A stretch of 64,000 bases of DNA, from positions 248,001 to 312,000 of the forward strand of contig NZ_AFWV01000004.1 of NCBI RefSeq assembly GCF_000223985.1, in the 5' to 3' direction. Shown one piece after another: positions 51,444 to 60,526 of this stretch. The notes beneath the pieces were generated by a model that was not told where the DNA came from, ran no database searches, and saw only the letters and a program-made list of their open reading frames with translations. Origin of the DNA: Thiocapsa marina 5811 (GTDB lineage Bacteria > Pseudomonadota > Gammaproteobacteria > Chromatiales > Chromatiaceae). Both the position numbers and the translations under genes were made by a program. Every line of letters begins with the position of its first letter. The first letter of the stretch is position 1.

Positions 51444-54400
51444 GCACACGCTCGCCGGACCGCCGCTCGATCTCCAGGTCGCTCGTCGCCCGCTGGGCTT
51501 GGCCTGCGATGCCCCAGGGACCGTCTCCTGCGATGACCTCGCAGACCTCCGACGCCCCGGCGGCCAGCTCCGCGATCAAGAAGCGCGCGCCGGCTTCGGG
51601 GGTGATGACCGGGATACCCTGCCGAGCAAAGCGTTCCTGGACCTTCGCATCGGCCATTCCGACCCCGGTCCAGGGCCCCCAATTGATCGCCAGGACACGC
51701 GTCCGCGGCCACTTCGCCCGCATCATCCAGGCCAGTCGATTGAGCGTCTCGTTGGCAGCGGCATAATCGCTCTGGCCGCGGTTTCCGAAACGACCGGCGG
51801 TCGAGGCGAAGAGCACCAGGGTCCCTAGGCGCTCCGGATCCAGGCGCGCCATCAGGGTATGGGCGGAGTTGGCCTTGGTTTCGAAGACACGCGCGATGGA
51901 GTCCGGTGTCTTGTCGACGAGCAGGCGGTCTTCGATCACGCCCGCCCCGTGCAGGAGCAGATCGATGCGGCCGAGCCGAGCCTGAAGCGACTCGATCAGG
52001 GCGCCGAACGCCTGCGAGTCGCGAACGTCGCAGGCGTGATACTCGACCTGAATCCCGGACGCGCGTAACCGTCGGAGCGTCGCAACGGCCTCTTGGTGCC
52101 GGAGGACGACGCCGACCTCGCGCTCGATGGCGGCGGGAGGGCGCGATCGTCCGGCGGAGCGATCCGCCTGGATGAGCCTTGCGCGGATCTCCGCCGGGGT
52201 TTTTTCCTCCCCTGCGTCGCTGGCCAAGACATCTTCGAGCGCTTGTCGACCGATCAAAACCACCCGCATGCCCGGACGTGCCAGCGCGCCGACGAGCGAC
52301 GCGGTGATGCCCCGGGCACCGCCGGTCGCCAGGATGACGGCATCCGGCGGAAGCTCGGCGGCGTCCCCCTCGGTGTGATCGAGAGGTGCGGGGCGCGGGG
52401 AATAGGACCAGCGTTCACCTTGCAGGTAACCGACCTCCGGCGCACGGTCCGCAAAGATGAGCTCGTTGACGATTGCATCCGCAACGGCGAGGGGCGGCCG
52501 ATCCCGCTCGAAGTCCAGACACCGGGTGTGAAGCGACGGCCACTCATGCTCCAGGCTTCGCAGGATCCCGAGCGGCGCGGCCGCGACAGGCGAGCCCGCG
52601 AGCAGCGTTGTGTCTCGGCCGAAGCGTCCGCCCAGGGCTGACGCGGACAGAATCCAGCGTGTCTTCGTGCGGTCCGGGCGCTCGAAGTCTCCACGAACCG
52701 CCTGGAGAAGCCGGAAGAGGTCCAGGATGCTGCGTTTGCAGGCATCGGCCCAATCGACGGGGTTCTCGAACGTATCCCCGCGATCCAGCCCGGAGAGATG
52801 AACGATGCCCTGAACGGGGCCATAGGTCGAGCGCAGCGCGGCGATCTTGTCCTCGAGGTCGTCCACGGTCTCGACCAGCCCGGCATAGCCGCCGCGCAGC
52901 TCGAGGAGGGCAGCGAGCTCTTCGGCAACGCCCAGTCGGTCGCGGGTGACAACGAAGAGTCCGCTCAGGCGCGCATCGCTCGACGTCTCGATGGGCTGTT
53001 CCTCGGCCGCCATCACATAACGCGGACAGGCATCGACGCTGTTGTCCGGTGCCGCTGCGGGCGACGCGTTCGGCGGGGCGTTCGGCAGCCTCGTTTCCGT
53101 GCCCCGGCAGAGTCGATCGACCCATTCCCCGAGATGTCGAAGCCGAGTCAAGTCCTCCGAGAAGGCGTGGATGTCGACATCGGTACGCCCCGCAATCTCC
53201 TGCCTAAGGCGGTCCGCCATCTCGATGCGCTTTAGCGAATCGATGCCCAGGTCGGCCTCGATATCCTGCGTCAGATCGAGCATGTCGGCCGGATACCCGG
53301 TGACCTCGGACGCGACACGCAGGATGGCATCGGCCCAATCGATGGTGTTCCCTGTACTGACGTCGGCTCGTACGGGCCGATCGGCTTCGCGGACGCCGTC
53401 CGCCTCGGGCCGGACGCCGGCTGTCTGCGCGCCGCCGGGCGGCATGCTTACGGGCGGCACGGATTCGGCGGATTCGAGCCAGCCCCGCAAGGTGCGGATA
53501 CGGGCGAGCCTATCGACGTCGAGATTGCCCGTGCCGGCCCCCGGCAGCGCGCGCGCAAAGGACTCGAGGATCTCGAGCCGCTTGAGCGAGTCGATGCCCA
53601 GCTCGGCCTCCATGTCGTCGTCCAGGCTCAGCATGTCCTCCGGGTAGCCCGTGACCCGGGAGACCGTCTCCATCAGGATCCGCTTCGGATCCAGTGACGT
53701 CGGCGCGCTCGGTGCAGGCTGTGGCGTCGAGGCCGGCGCCGGCCGGGGCTCGACGGGCACCGATTCGCGAGATGGTGCCGAAGCCGGAGAGACCGACGGT
53801 CGCGCGACCGCCCCGGGGATCGAAGCAGGTTGCGAGAGGCTTGCCGGGACGGGCAGATCGCTGCCGACGAGCGCGCTGAAGATGCGCTCTTGGCTGGCGA
53901 TGAAGGCCTGCATCGTTTCGGCATACGCCTGATAGATGCCGGCGACCCCGGCGTCCTCGCCGAGCGCGGGCAGAGGCGAGTGGCGGGGTTGAGAGTTCGC
54001 GGATTCGGACGTTCGGCGCGCACGTTCTGCCTGTTCGCGCGCGAGCGAATCGGCGTCGTAAAGCGGCTTGAGCGCGCGCCATCGCGGTGTCTCGACAGAG
54101 CCGTCGCCGTGCTCCGAGACCGGCCAGGCCATGTGTCCGTCGACCATCCAGGAGGTCGGTCGAAGCGGCGGCGCCAGGGCGTCCCGACACACCTCGTCGA
54201 TGCTGCGGATCCGCTCGACCCGCCCGTCGAACAGACGCGCAAGGTCGATGGGCCGGCCGGCGCGCCAGAGCGCGGCGAGCCCCTTGAGGAACCCCGGCAT
54301 CCCCTGTTTGCCGGGATCGAGCGCGACGACCCGGATATCTTCCGGAAGGTCCATCGTCCCCAGCAGACCGGCCAGCGTATCCATCGGACCGACGTCGACG

Positions 54401-57400
54401 AAGACGCGGGCCCCCGCGCCGATCATCTGCCGCACCATGGCGACGAACTCGACCGGTGCAGTGAGATGGCTGTTGAGATGGGCGGCGACGTTGGGACCCT
54501 CCAAGCGCCTGCCGTCGATGTTGGAGTAGGCCGCGATCCGGGCTGGCCTCGGGACAACGCGCGAGAGGTCACGGGCGAAGGCATCGCTTGCCTCGGCCAT
54601 CAAGGGCGAATGGAAGGCGGTCGACACCCGCAGCTTCAGGACCCGCCAACCCTTGTCGGCCAATCCCGCGCAGGCGGCCTCGAGCTGCGGGGCAGGGCCC
54701 GAGATCACCACCTGCTTGTCGCTGTTGTGATTGGCGAGCACGATCCCGGGATATCGGCCGAGCTCGGTCTCCACGGCCTCGCGCTCGGCAAAGACCGCGG
54801 CCATCCCGCCGGGGCGGCTGACCGCCGCCATCAAGGCTCCGCGTGCGGTCGCGAGGTCGATGAAGTCGTCGAGGGAGAGCACGCCCGCGGCATGCAGTGC
54901 CGTCAGCTCGCCGAAGCTGTGACCGGCGACCATGTCCGGGATGACGCCCAAATGCACCAGATAGGCCACGGATGCCGCCGAGACGGCGCCGATGGCGGGT
55001 TGGGCCACGCGGGTGTCGACCAAGCGCTCCTCGAGACGGGTGCGGTCGGTCTCGCTGAAGGCCGACGGCGGAAAGAGGTAGTCGTCGAGTGCAAGCGGGA
55101 GCTTTCCCTCAAGGCGCTCGCGCACATGGGAGAAGACCGCGCGTGCCTGCGGGGCATGAAGGGCCAACGCACGTCCCATGCCGACGTACTGTGCACCTTG
55201 GCCGGGACACAGAAAGGCCAATGTGTCGGCGTTGTCGGTCGAGCGTTGCTCCAAGCCCAGCTCGCTCGGCAGACGGCGTCCCGGCTCGTCCAATGCGCCG
55301 ATGAGGCCGGCGAGGGCCTCGGCGAGTCGCTCGAGGTCGGGGACTACGGCGGTGGCGACCCAGCCCGTGCGCGGATCGCCCGCAGCCTGCGCGCTGGCCG
55401 CGGCCAAGGCGCGCAGAGACGGCTTCGCGCCGCGGGCGAGCCAGTCCTGCAGACGGGCGAGCTGTGTCCTCAAGCGGTCGCGATCGGGTCCGTGAAAGAC
55501 GAACAGCTCGGCGGGCCAACGGCCGGCGCCGTACGGCACGGGCGGGCCGCCGGGTGCGCGGTATTCTTCCAAGACGACGTGGCTGTTGGTGCCGCCGAAT
55601 CCGAAGGCGCTGACGGCGGCGCGATGCGGATGGGCGTCGCGATCGAGCCAGGGGCGCGGTGCGTTCAGCAGTCGTAGGGGCGACCCCTCTTGCGTCAACC
55701 CCGGAATCGGGTTTGTGACGCCGTAATGCGGCGGCAACACCCCGTGATAAAGGGCCAGCGTCGTCTTGGCCAGACCCAACAAGCCGGCCGCCGTCTTGGC
55801 GTGGCCGAGGATCGATTTAAGCGACCCGAGGGTGCAGCGTTCGGCGCCCACGCCGGCCTTCTTCAGCAACCCGCTGTAGGCCTCGATCTCGGATTGATCG
55901 CCGACCCGCGTGCCCGTTCCATGGGCCTCGTACAACTCGATGCTCGACAGCGGGATCGCTGCTTTGACGTAGGCACGACGCATCGCACGCAGCTGACCTT
56001 CGGCGCGAGGCGCCGTCATTCCCATGGCGCGCCCGTCACTCGAGGCGCCGACCGCCTTGACCACGGCGTAGATCCGATCCCCGTCGCGCTCGGCGTCCGC
56101 AAGCCGCTTGAGCACCATCACGATCGCGGCTTCGCTCGGCACGAAGCCGTTGGCAGACGCGTCGAATGCGTGCTCGGTCCCGGTTGGGGAGAGTGCACCG
56201 GTGCGCGTGAATCCCGTATAGGACCCCGGACTTTGGCCGACGTCCACGGCGCCCACAAGGGCGAGATTGGTGCGACCGGACTCCAGCGATTGAACGGCGA
56301 TGTCCAAGGCCGTCAGGCCCGACGCGCAGGCCGCATCCACGGTGAGGTTCGGCCCGCCGCAATCGAAGCGGTTCGCGACTCGACCCGCGACGACGCTGGT
56401 GAGGCCGCCGGCGAAGGTCTCGTCCGCCAGCTCGGGCGTGCGGGCCTTGATCTCGGCGGCATGCGGGCCGGCGAGCACCGGCGCCATGGCACGGGCACGA
56501 ATGGCATCCCCGGTGAACCCGGCAGCATCCGCGGCGCCGAAGATCACGGCGGTTTGCTCCCGATCGAAATCGCCGTCGGGATAACCGGCATCCAGGAGTG
56601 CGCGCCGTGTCATCTCCAGCATCAGGAGCTGGGCGGGGATGATGTTGCCGACCGATTTCGGCGGGATGCCGAACAGCAGCGGATCAAACAGGACGGGGTC
56701 GAAAAAGCCGCCCCAGCGGCACACGCTGGCATCCGGGTCAAGACCCTCAGGGTCGTGATAGAGCCGCCAGTCCCAGCGTGCTGCGGGAATCTCGCGGGTT
56801 CGCGGTTGCGCGGCCAGGATGACGTCCCAAAGCTCTTCGGCGTCGCTTGCGCCCGGCGCGAGCATCCCGATGCCGATGATGGCGATATCGCTCGGTTGCC
56901 CCTCCCGAGCGGCATCCGCGCCGCGCAGCGCCGTCTCCTCGGCCGCGCGCGTCTCGAGCCAGCGCGCTGCATCCTCGGTCACGCTGCGATGAAGGCGGGC
57001 GATATCGGTGAGCTCGTCCTTCACGACGGCGCAGTCCCCGATCATATACATGCCGTCTTGCTGCTGCTGATCCGAAGGGGCCTCGATCAACCGCTCGCCG
57101 TCCCGGACAATGCCCTTCGTCGCGATACGCAGCCGCCCGAGCAGGAGTGTATCGAGCTGCTCGCGGGTTTCGTCGATCGAGCGCCGATCCTGGAGAAGCG
57201 TCCGGCGATTGGCCGAGAAGAGGTCGACGAAGGGCGTGTCGATGCAGCGATTCGCGTGTCCCGGCGCGCTCTCGATCGTGGCGGTGCGACGGCACGCCAA
57301 GGCGGCCTGCTGGAAACCCGCGACGACGGCCCCTCGATCCACGGCCTCCCGCGTGTAGAGATAGGCGGTTCCCATGAGCATCCCCCAAGCCGCTCCGCGC

Positions 57401-58968
57401 GCGACCAGCGGAGCGGCGATGACGGCAGCCATGGCTGCGCTTGCCGCGTCATGGATGCCGCCCGCGAACAGGACCTCGAGGTCCTTGATCTCCGCGCCTG
57501 CGCCCGCGAGGATGCGCTCGACTGCCATCTCCCACAGCGGCAGGGATCCGATCGGCCCGACGTGTCCTCCGCACTCGCGGCCCTCGAAGATGAGGCGGTG
57601 CACGCCCTCGCCGAGAAAACGCTCCAGAAGCGCCGGTGTCGGCACATGGACGAAGGTCTTGAGTCCGATGGCCTCCAGTGTCTTGGCTTGATCCGGTCGG
57701 CCGCCCGCGAGCACGACATAGCTCGGCGTGATTCGCCGCAGGCACTCGATTTGGGCCTCCAGCAGACTCGGCTCGATGAATCCGAGCAGGCCCACGCCCC
57801 AGGCCCTTCCGGCGAGCCGCTCGCCGCAGCGTTCGAGGAGCGCGGAGATCGCGCTCGGGCGCATCACCCCCAGCGCGAGTGTGGGTAGAGCGCCTCCGCC
57901 GGCAACCGCTTCGGCGAATTCGGCGGTATCGCTGACGCGGGTCATGGGGCCTTGGACGATCGGGTCGGCCACGCCGAGGTGTGCGGCCATCGGGCTTCCG
58001 CGCAGCGTTGCACCCTGGGTCGCCGCGGTCTCGATCATCCGCGGGATCGCGTTGTCGATGGCCCGCAGGAGCCGCCCGAGGGTGCGATACTCGCGTGCGA
58101 AGCGCTCCGCGAAGCCGAGTCCCTGTCCGACGGGCCACAACGCCGTTTCGGGCGATCCGAACCCGAGCCGCTCGCCGATCGATCGGCGCCATTCGGCGCG
58201 TGCCTGCTCCGGTGAGATGTCTTCTCCCTCCAAGGCAATCGCCAGATCGCGCGCAGGCTTCGTCTGCCGAAAACGCGACTGCTGCAAGACGCGGCAGGGG
58301 GCCTTCAGAGAGGAGCCGAGGAGCAGGCTGGCTTCTACGCTCTGGGTTTCAAGCCAACCGCGATGCTCGGGGCCGAGCGGCGATTCGCGCAGGAGCAGGA
58401 GTTGATCGTCCAAGACGACGCCGGCCGCACCGGCGGCCCGACAGGCGGCCATGCCGCCGATCCCGAGGCCGCCGTAGACGAGCACGGGCCCGATCCCGGA
58501 CGCGAGAGCCGCCTGAAGGAGGACAGGTGCGCCGGTTTCGCCGCACCAACCGGGACTCTCCTGCCCGCGCACGATGATGCCCTCCGGGCGCAGATCGGAG
58601 GCTCGGACGGCGTCCAGGATCACCACCGACGGGATCTCGATCCAGACGGCTGCGCCGGTGGCGCGGGCCGCGCGGGCGGCCTCGATCAAGCGTTCCGCGC
58701 AAACGAGATCGGCGTCGGTGATCAGGATCGGACGCCCCTGCAGATCGGGCGCTCCGACGGCGCTCTCGACCTGCTCCGGGCGCAGGCGCAGACCGGCCGA
58801 GGGCGGCGCATTCGCGATCGCATGCGTGAAGGCGGTCTGGCCGCAACGCGTGAGGTCGAGGACTCCGAGGTGTCCCGCACGGGCCGCCGCCAGCGCGATG
58901 GAGCCGCCGGGAAGCTCGGCGGGATTCAGGCACAGGCAGAGGAACGCCTGCTCGATCGGATGCTTCAT
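51436..58968 (-). CDS. Megasynthase: NMO-like x2, KS, AT, ACP x2, KR (PfaA-like polyketide/fatty-acid synthase)
   Basis: 2510 residues from the ATG at 58968, which has TTGGAGACGTC upstream; a GTG at 59001 is possible. Domains in order: a first TIM-barrel nitronate-monooxygenase-like domain (~1-280; GGLGIGGMAACRAAGAAGV) and a second one (~320-640; QGPMTRVSD, GRECGGHVGP with H469). Then ketosynthase (~690-1140; C881 in DAACASG, H1016 in EAHGTGT, H1056 in ILGHAKTAAG) and acyltransferase (~1240-1560; S1351 in AGHSFGE). A Pro-rich linker leads to two acyl carrier proteins (S1794 and S1911, each in GIDSLKR), and a ketoreductase follows (~2050-2490; ATGGARGI, QSDYAAAN). The KS-AT-ACP-ACP-KR order is that of PfaA-type PUFA synthases; the NMO-like pair may be PfaD-like enoylreductase. 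No dehydratase or thioesterase is visible, so it probably works iteratively with other enzymes. Confidence 0.9.
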   Translation of the reverse strand: MKHPIEQAFLCLCLNPAELPGGSIALAAARAGHLGVLDLTRCGQTAFTHAIANAPPSAGLRLRPEQVESAVGAPDLQGRPILITDADLVCAERLIEAARAARATGAAVWIEIPSVVILDAVRASDLRPEGIIVRGQESPGWCGETGAPVLLQAALASGIGPVLVYGGLGIGGMAACRAAGAAGVVLDDQLLLLRESPLGPEHRGWLETQSVEASLLLGSSLKAPCRVLQQSRFRQTKPARDLAIALEGEDISPEQARAEWRRSIGERLGFGSPETALWPVGQGLGFAERFAREYRTLGRLLRAIDNAIPRMIETAATQGATLRGSPMAAHLGVADPIVQGPMTRVSDTAEFAEAVAGGGALPTLALGVMRPSAISALLERCGERLAGRAWGVGLLGFIEPSLLEAQIECLRRITPSYVVLAGGRPDQAKTLEAIGLKTFVHVPTPALLERFLGEGVHRLIFEGRECGGHVGPIGSLPLWEMAVERILAGAGAEIKDLEVLFAGGIHDAASAAMAAVIAAPLVARGAAWGMLMGTAYLYTREAVDRGAVVAGFQQAALACRRTATIESAPGHANRCIDTPFVDLFSANRRTLLQDRRSIDETREQLDTLLLGRLRIATKGIVRDGERLIEAPSDQQQQDGMYMIGDCAVVKDELTDIARLHRSVTEDAARWLETRAAEETALRGADAAREGQPSDIAIIGIGMLAPGASDAEELWDVILAAQPRTREIPAARWDWRLYHDPEGLDPDASVCRWGGFFDPVLFDPLLFGIPPKSVGNIIPAQLLMLEMTRRALLDAGYPDGDFDREQTAVIFGAADAAGFTGDAIRARAMAPVLAGPHAAEIKARTPELADETFAGGLTSVVAGRVANRFDCGGPNLTVDAACASGLTALDIAVQSLESGRTNLALVGAVDVGQSPGSYTGFTRTGALSPTGTEHAFDASANGFVPSEAAIVMVLKRLADAERDGDRIYAVVKAVGASSDGRAMGMTAPRAEGQLRAMRRAYVKAAIPLSSIELYEAHGTGTRVGDQSEIEAYSGLLKKAGVGAERCTLGSLKSILGHAKTAAGLLGLAKTTLALYHGVLPPHYGVTNPIPGLTQEGSPLRLLNAPRPWLDRDAHPHRAAVSAFGFGGTNSHVVLEEYRAPGGPPVPYGAGRWPAELFVFHGPDRDRLRTQLARLQDWLARGAKPSLRALAAASAQAAGDPRTGWVATAVVPDLERLAEALAGLIGALDEPGRRLPSELGLEQRSTDNADTLAFLCPGQGAQYVGMGRALALHAPQARAVFSHVRERLEGKLPLALDDYLFPPSAFSETDRTRLEERLVDTRVAQPAIGAVSAASVAYLVHLGVIPDMVAGHSFGELTALHAAGVLSLDDFIDLATARGALMAAVSRPGGMAAVFAEREAVETELGRYPGIVLANHNSDKQVVISGPAPQLEAACAGLADKGWRVLKLRVSTAFHSPLMAEASDAFARDLSRVVPRPARIAAYSNIDGRRLEGPNVAAHLNSHLTAPVEFVAMVRQMIGAGARVFVDVGPMDTLAGLLGTMDLPEDIRVVALDPGKQGMPGFLKGLAALWRAGRPIDLARLFDGRVERIRSIDEVCRDALAPPLRPTSWMVDGHMAWPVSEHGDGSVETPRWRALKPLYDADSLAREQAERARRTSESANSQPRHSPLPALGEDAGVAGIYQAYAETMQAFIASQERIFSALVGSDLPVPASLSQPASIPGAVARPSVSPASAPSRESVPVEPRPAPASTPQPAPSAPTSLDPKRILMETVSRVTGYPEDMLSLDDDMEAELGIDSLKRLEILESFARALPGAGTGNLDVDRLARIRTLRGWLESAESVPPVSMPPGGAQTAGVRPEADGVREADRPVRADVSTGNTIDWADAILRVASEVTGYPADMLDLTQDIEADLGIDSLKRIEMADRLRQEIAGRTDVDIHAFSEDLTRLRHLGEWVDRLCRGTETRLPNAPPNASPAAAPDNSVDACPRYVMAAEEQPIETSSDARLSGLFVVTRDRLGVAEELAALLELRGGYAGLVETVDDLEDKIAALRSTYGPVQGIVHLSGLDRGDTFENPVDWADACKRSILDLFRLLQAVRGDFERPDRTKTRWILSASALGGRFGRDTTLLAGSPVAAAPLGILRSLEHEWPSLHTRCLDFERDRPPLAVADAIVNELIFADRAPEVGYLQGERWSYSPRPAPLDHTEGDAAELPPDAVILATGGARGITASLVGALARPGMRVVLIGRQALEDVLASDAGEEKTPAEIRARLIQADRSAGRSRPPAAIEREVGVVLRHQEAVATLRRLRASGIQVEYHACDVRDSQAFGALIESLQARLGRIDLLLHGAGVIEDRLLVDKTPDSIARVFETKANSAHTLMARLDPERLGTLVLFASTAGRFGNRGQSDYAAANETLNRLAWMMRAKWPRTRVLAINWGPWTGVGMADAKVQERFARQGIPVITPEAGARFLIAELAAGASEVCEVIAGDGPWGIAGQAQRATSDLEIERRSGERVHV

Positions 58969-59037
58969 GACGTCTCCAACGGAGGGGTTGCGCGCGGTCA
59001 CTCGAATACGCAGCGAAACGGGTCGGGCAGGGGCGTC

Positions 59038-59328
59038 TTAGAGCCCCTTGTAGTCGGCAAGGCCTTCCAGGAAGACATCCGCATCGACGATCGGGATCAC
59101 CTCGACGTGACTGGCCTTGAAGTAGGGGTTCATCCGCACCTTGAGCAGCAGATCGCGCGAGTTGTCCGCACTCGTGACAAAGGCCCCGCCGCCGGCGACG
59201 AAGGCATAGGCGGCCTCCACGTCGCCGCTGCTCAGGGCGGCTCGAACCTCGCCCGCGTACTGACGGACCTGCTCGGACTCGATCTGATAGGGTTGGCCGT
59301 TGGGGCGCATGATGACAAGGAACTTCAT
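59038..59328 (-). CDS. Small protein, muconolactone-isomerase-like ferredoxin fold
   Basis: 96 residues. The ATG at 59328 overlaps the aminotransferase stop as ATGA. KFLVIMRPNGQPYQIESEQV, then AYAFVAGGGAFVTSADNSRD and HVEVIPIVDADVFLEGLADY, look like a dimeric alpha/beta (ferredoxin-like) barrel protein of the muconolactone-isomerase/YciI kind. Such proteins can be cyclases or accessory factors in polyketide pathways. Assignment is by pattern only. It is encoded just upstream of the megasynthase, so an accessory role in chain processing is plausible. Confidence 0.6.
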   Translation of the reverse strand: MKFLVIMRPNGQPYQIESEQVRQYAGEVRAALSSGDVEAAYAFVAGGGAFVTSADNSRDLLLKVRMNPYFKASHVEVIPIVDADVFLEGLADYKGL

Positions 59329-60521
59329 TGGGGAGTCTCTCCGGTTGAAACGGGGGAGGTCGTGCGTGTGTCGTCGCCCGCGAGCACAGCGGTCAGGCAT
59401 TCGCGTAGACGTTCCAGTGCGTCGGCCGGCGGCTGTACCCGAGCCGGAAGGGTCAGGAGGCGCGGGACGATCCGCGCCGCGACGGGGCAGGGACGGCGTC
59501 TGATGCCCGCGCGGTGGTCCTCCCAGTCAAACAGGCTCTGATGCTGGAGCGTAGGCCAATAGTGGTTCGGCTCGAGCGCCGCGCCAGCTCGGCGGAGCCG
59601 CTCGGCGATGGTCGCGACCTCCTCGGGCGTTGCCGCGAGGCCCTCCGGGACGCCGAGGACAATGCGCCAATAGACGCGTTCGGCAGCGCAGCAGGGTCTT
59701 AGAGGGATCAGACCGAGATCGCCCGCGATCGTCTCGACGTCACGCGCATACCCACGCTGCAGCGCCTGCTTCTCCGGATAGCGCTTGAGCTGACCGAGTG
59801 CGAGCACCAAGGCGACCGGGTGGGGTCGCAGCTTCAAGCCGACCGCCGATCCACCCCAGTCGAGGGTCTTCAGATCGCCCGGGACGCGGTTGACGTGTCC
59901 GTAGACCAGCATCCGCTCGTGCAGCTCGGGGTCCCGGGTCACGGCGCATCCGAGCTCCCCGCCCGAGACGAGTTTTCCCCGCCCGAGCGAGAAGCAGGCG
60001 ATGTCGGCATGGGCCGCCAGGGGCTCGTCGCGATAGAGTGCGCCGTGGGCGTGCGAGGCATCCGCGACGAGCGGAACGCCGGGTGCCGCGGCACGCAGGG
60101 CCGCATAGTCGGCCGGGATACCCCAGGGATTGTGGACCAATATCGCGGTCGTCCGCTCTGAGATGGCTCGGCTTAGGTCCTGCGGGTCCATCGTCAGGCC
60201 GAGCGGCTCCGCATCGACCGGCACGACTACGGCGCCGAGCGAGCGCACCGCGGCTGCCATGCCGTGAAAGCCGTAATCACAGACCGCGACCTCGTCGCCC
60301 GAGCGCACACCCGCCGCCCACAGCGCGGCATGGATCGCCGCGGTGCCGTTGTTCGTCGCCACCGCGTGCCGGCCGCCGGCGAAGGCGGCGAACTGCTTCT
60401 CGAACCGTGCCAGATGTCCGCCGCTGACGATCGAGATCTCGCCGCGCCGAAGCAGGCGAGCGACCGCCTCGATGTCACTCTCGTGGACATCTTGCCAGTT
60501 CTCCGAGGGCTCGATCGGCAT
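59325..60521 (-). CDS. DegT/DnrJ/EryC1-family sugar aminotransferase
   Basis: 398 residues from the ATG at 60521. PLP-binding features: ATNNGTAAIHAALWAAGV (phosphate loop), D154 in LVADASHAHGALY, and K183 in FSLGRGKLVSGGELG. The family transaminates keto-sugar nucleotides. The gene is 5 bp after the Gfo/Idh dehydrogenase stop, so the dehydrogenase-aminotransferase pair probably makes an amino sugar by oxidation then transamination, as in GnnA/GnnB or NtdC/NtdA. Its stop overlaps the next gene as ATGA. The longer open frame upstream runs through the dehydrogenase gene and is not used. Confidence 0.85.
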   Translation of the reverse strand: MPIEPSENWQDVHESDIEAVARLLRRGEISIVSGGHLARFEKQFAAFAGGRHAVATNNGTAAIHAALWAAGVRSGDEVAVCDYGFHGMAAAVRSLGAVVVPVDAEPLGLTMDPQDLSRAISERTTAILVHNPWGIPADYAALRAAAPGVPLVADASHAHGALYRDEPLAAHADIACFSLGRGKLVSGGELGCAVTRDPELHERMLVYGHVNRVPGDLKTLDWGGSAVGLKLRPHPVALVLALGQLKRYPEKQALQRGYARDVETIAGDLGLIPLRPCCAAERVYWRIVLGVPEGLAATPEEVATIAERLRRAGAALEPNHYWPTLQHQSLFDWEDHRAGIRRRPCPVAARIVPRLLTLPARVQPPADALERLRECLTAVLAGDDTRTTSPVSTGETPQ

Positions 60522-60526
60522 GAGAG

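Noticed and set aside
53830-57888. Plus-strand open frames of 615 and 732 codons
   Set aside because: Both are antisense to the megasynthase, whose active-site motifs are all intact on the minus strand.
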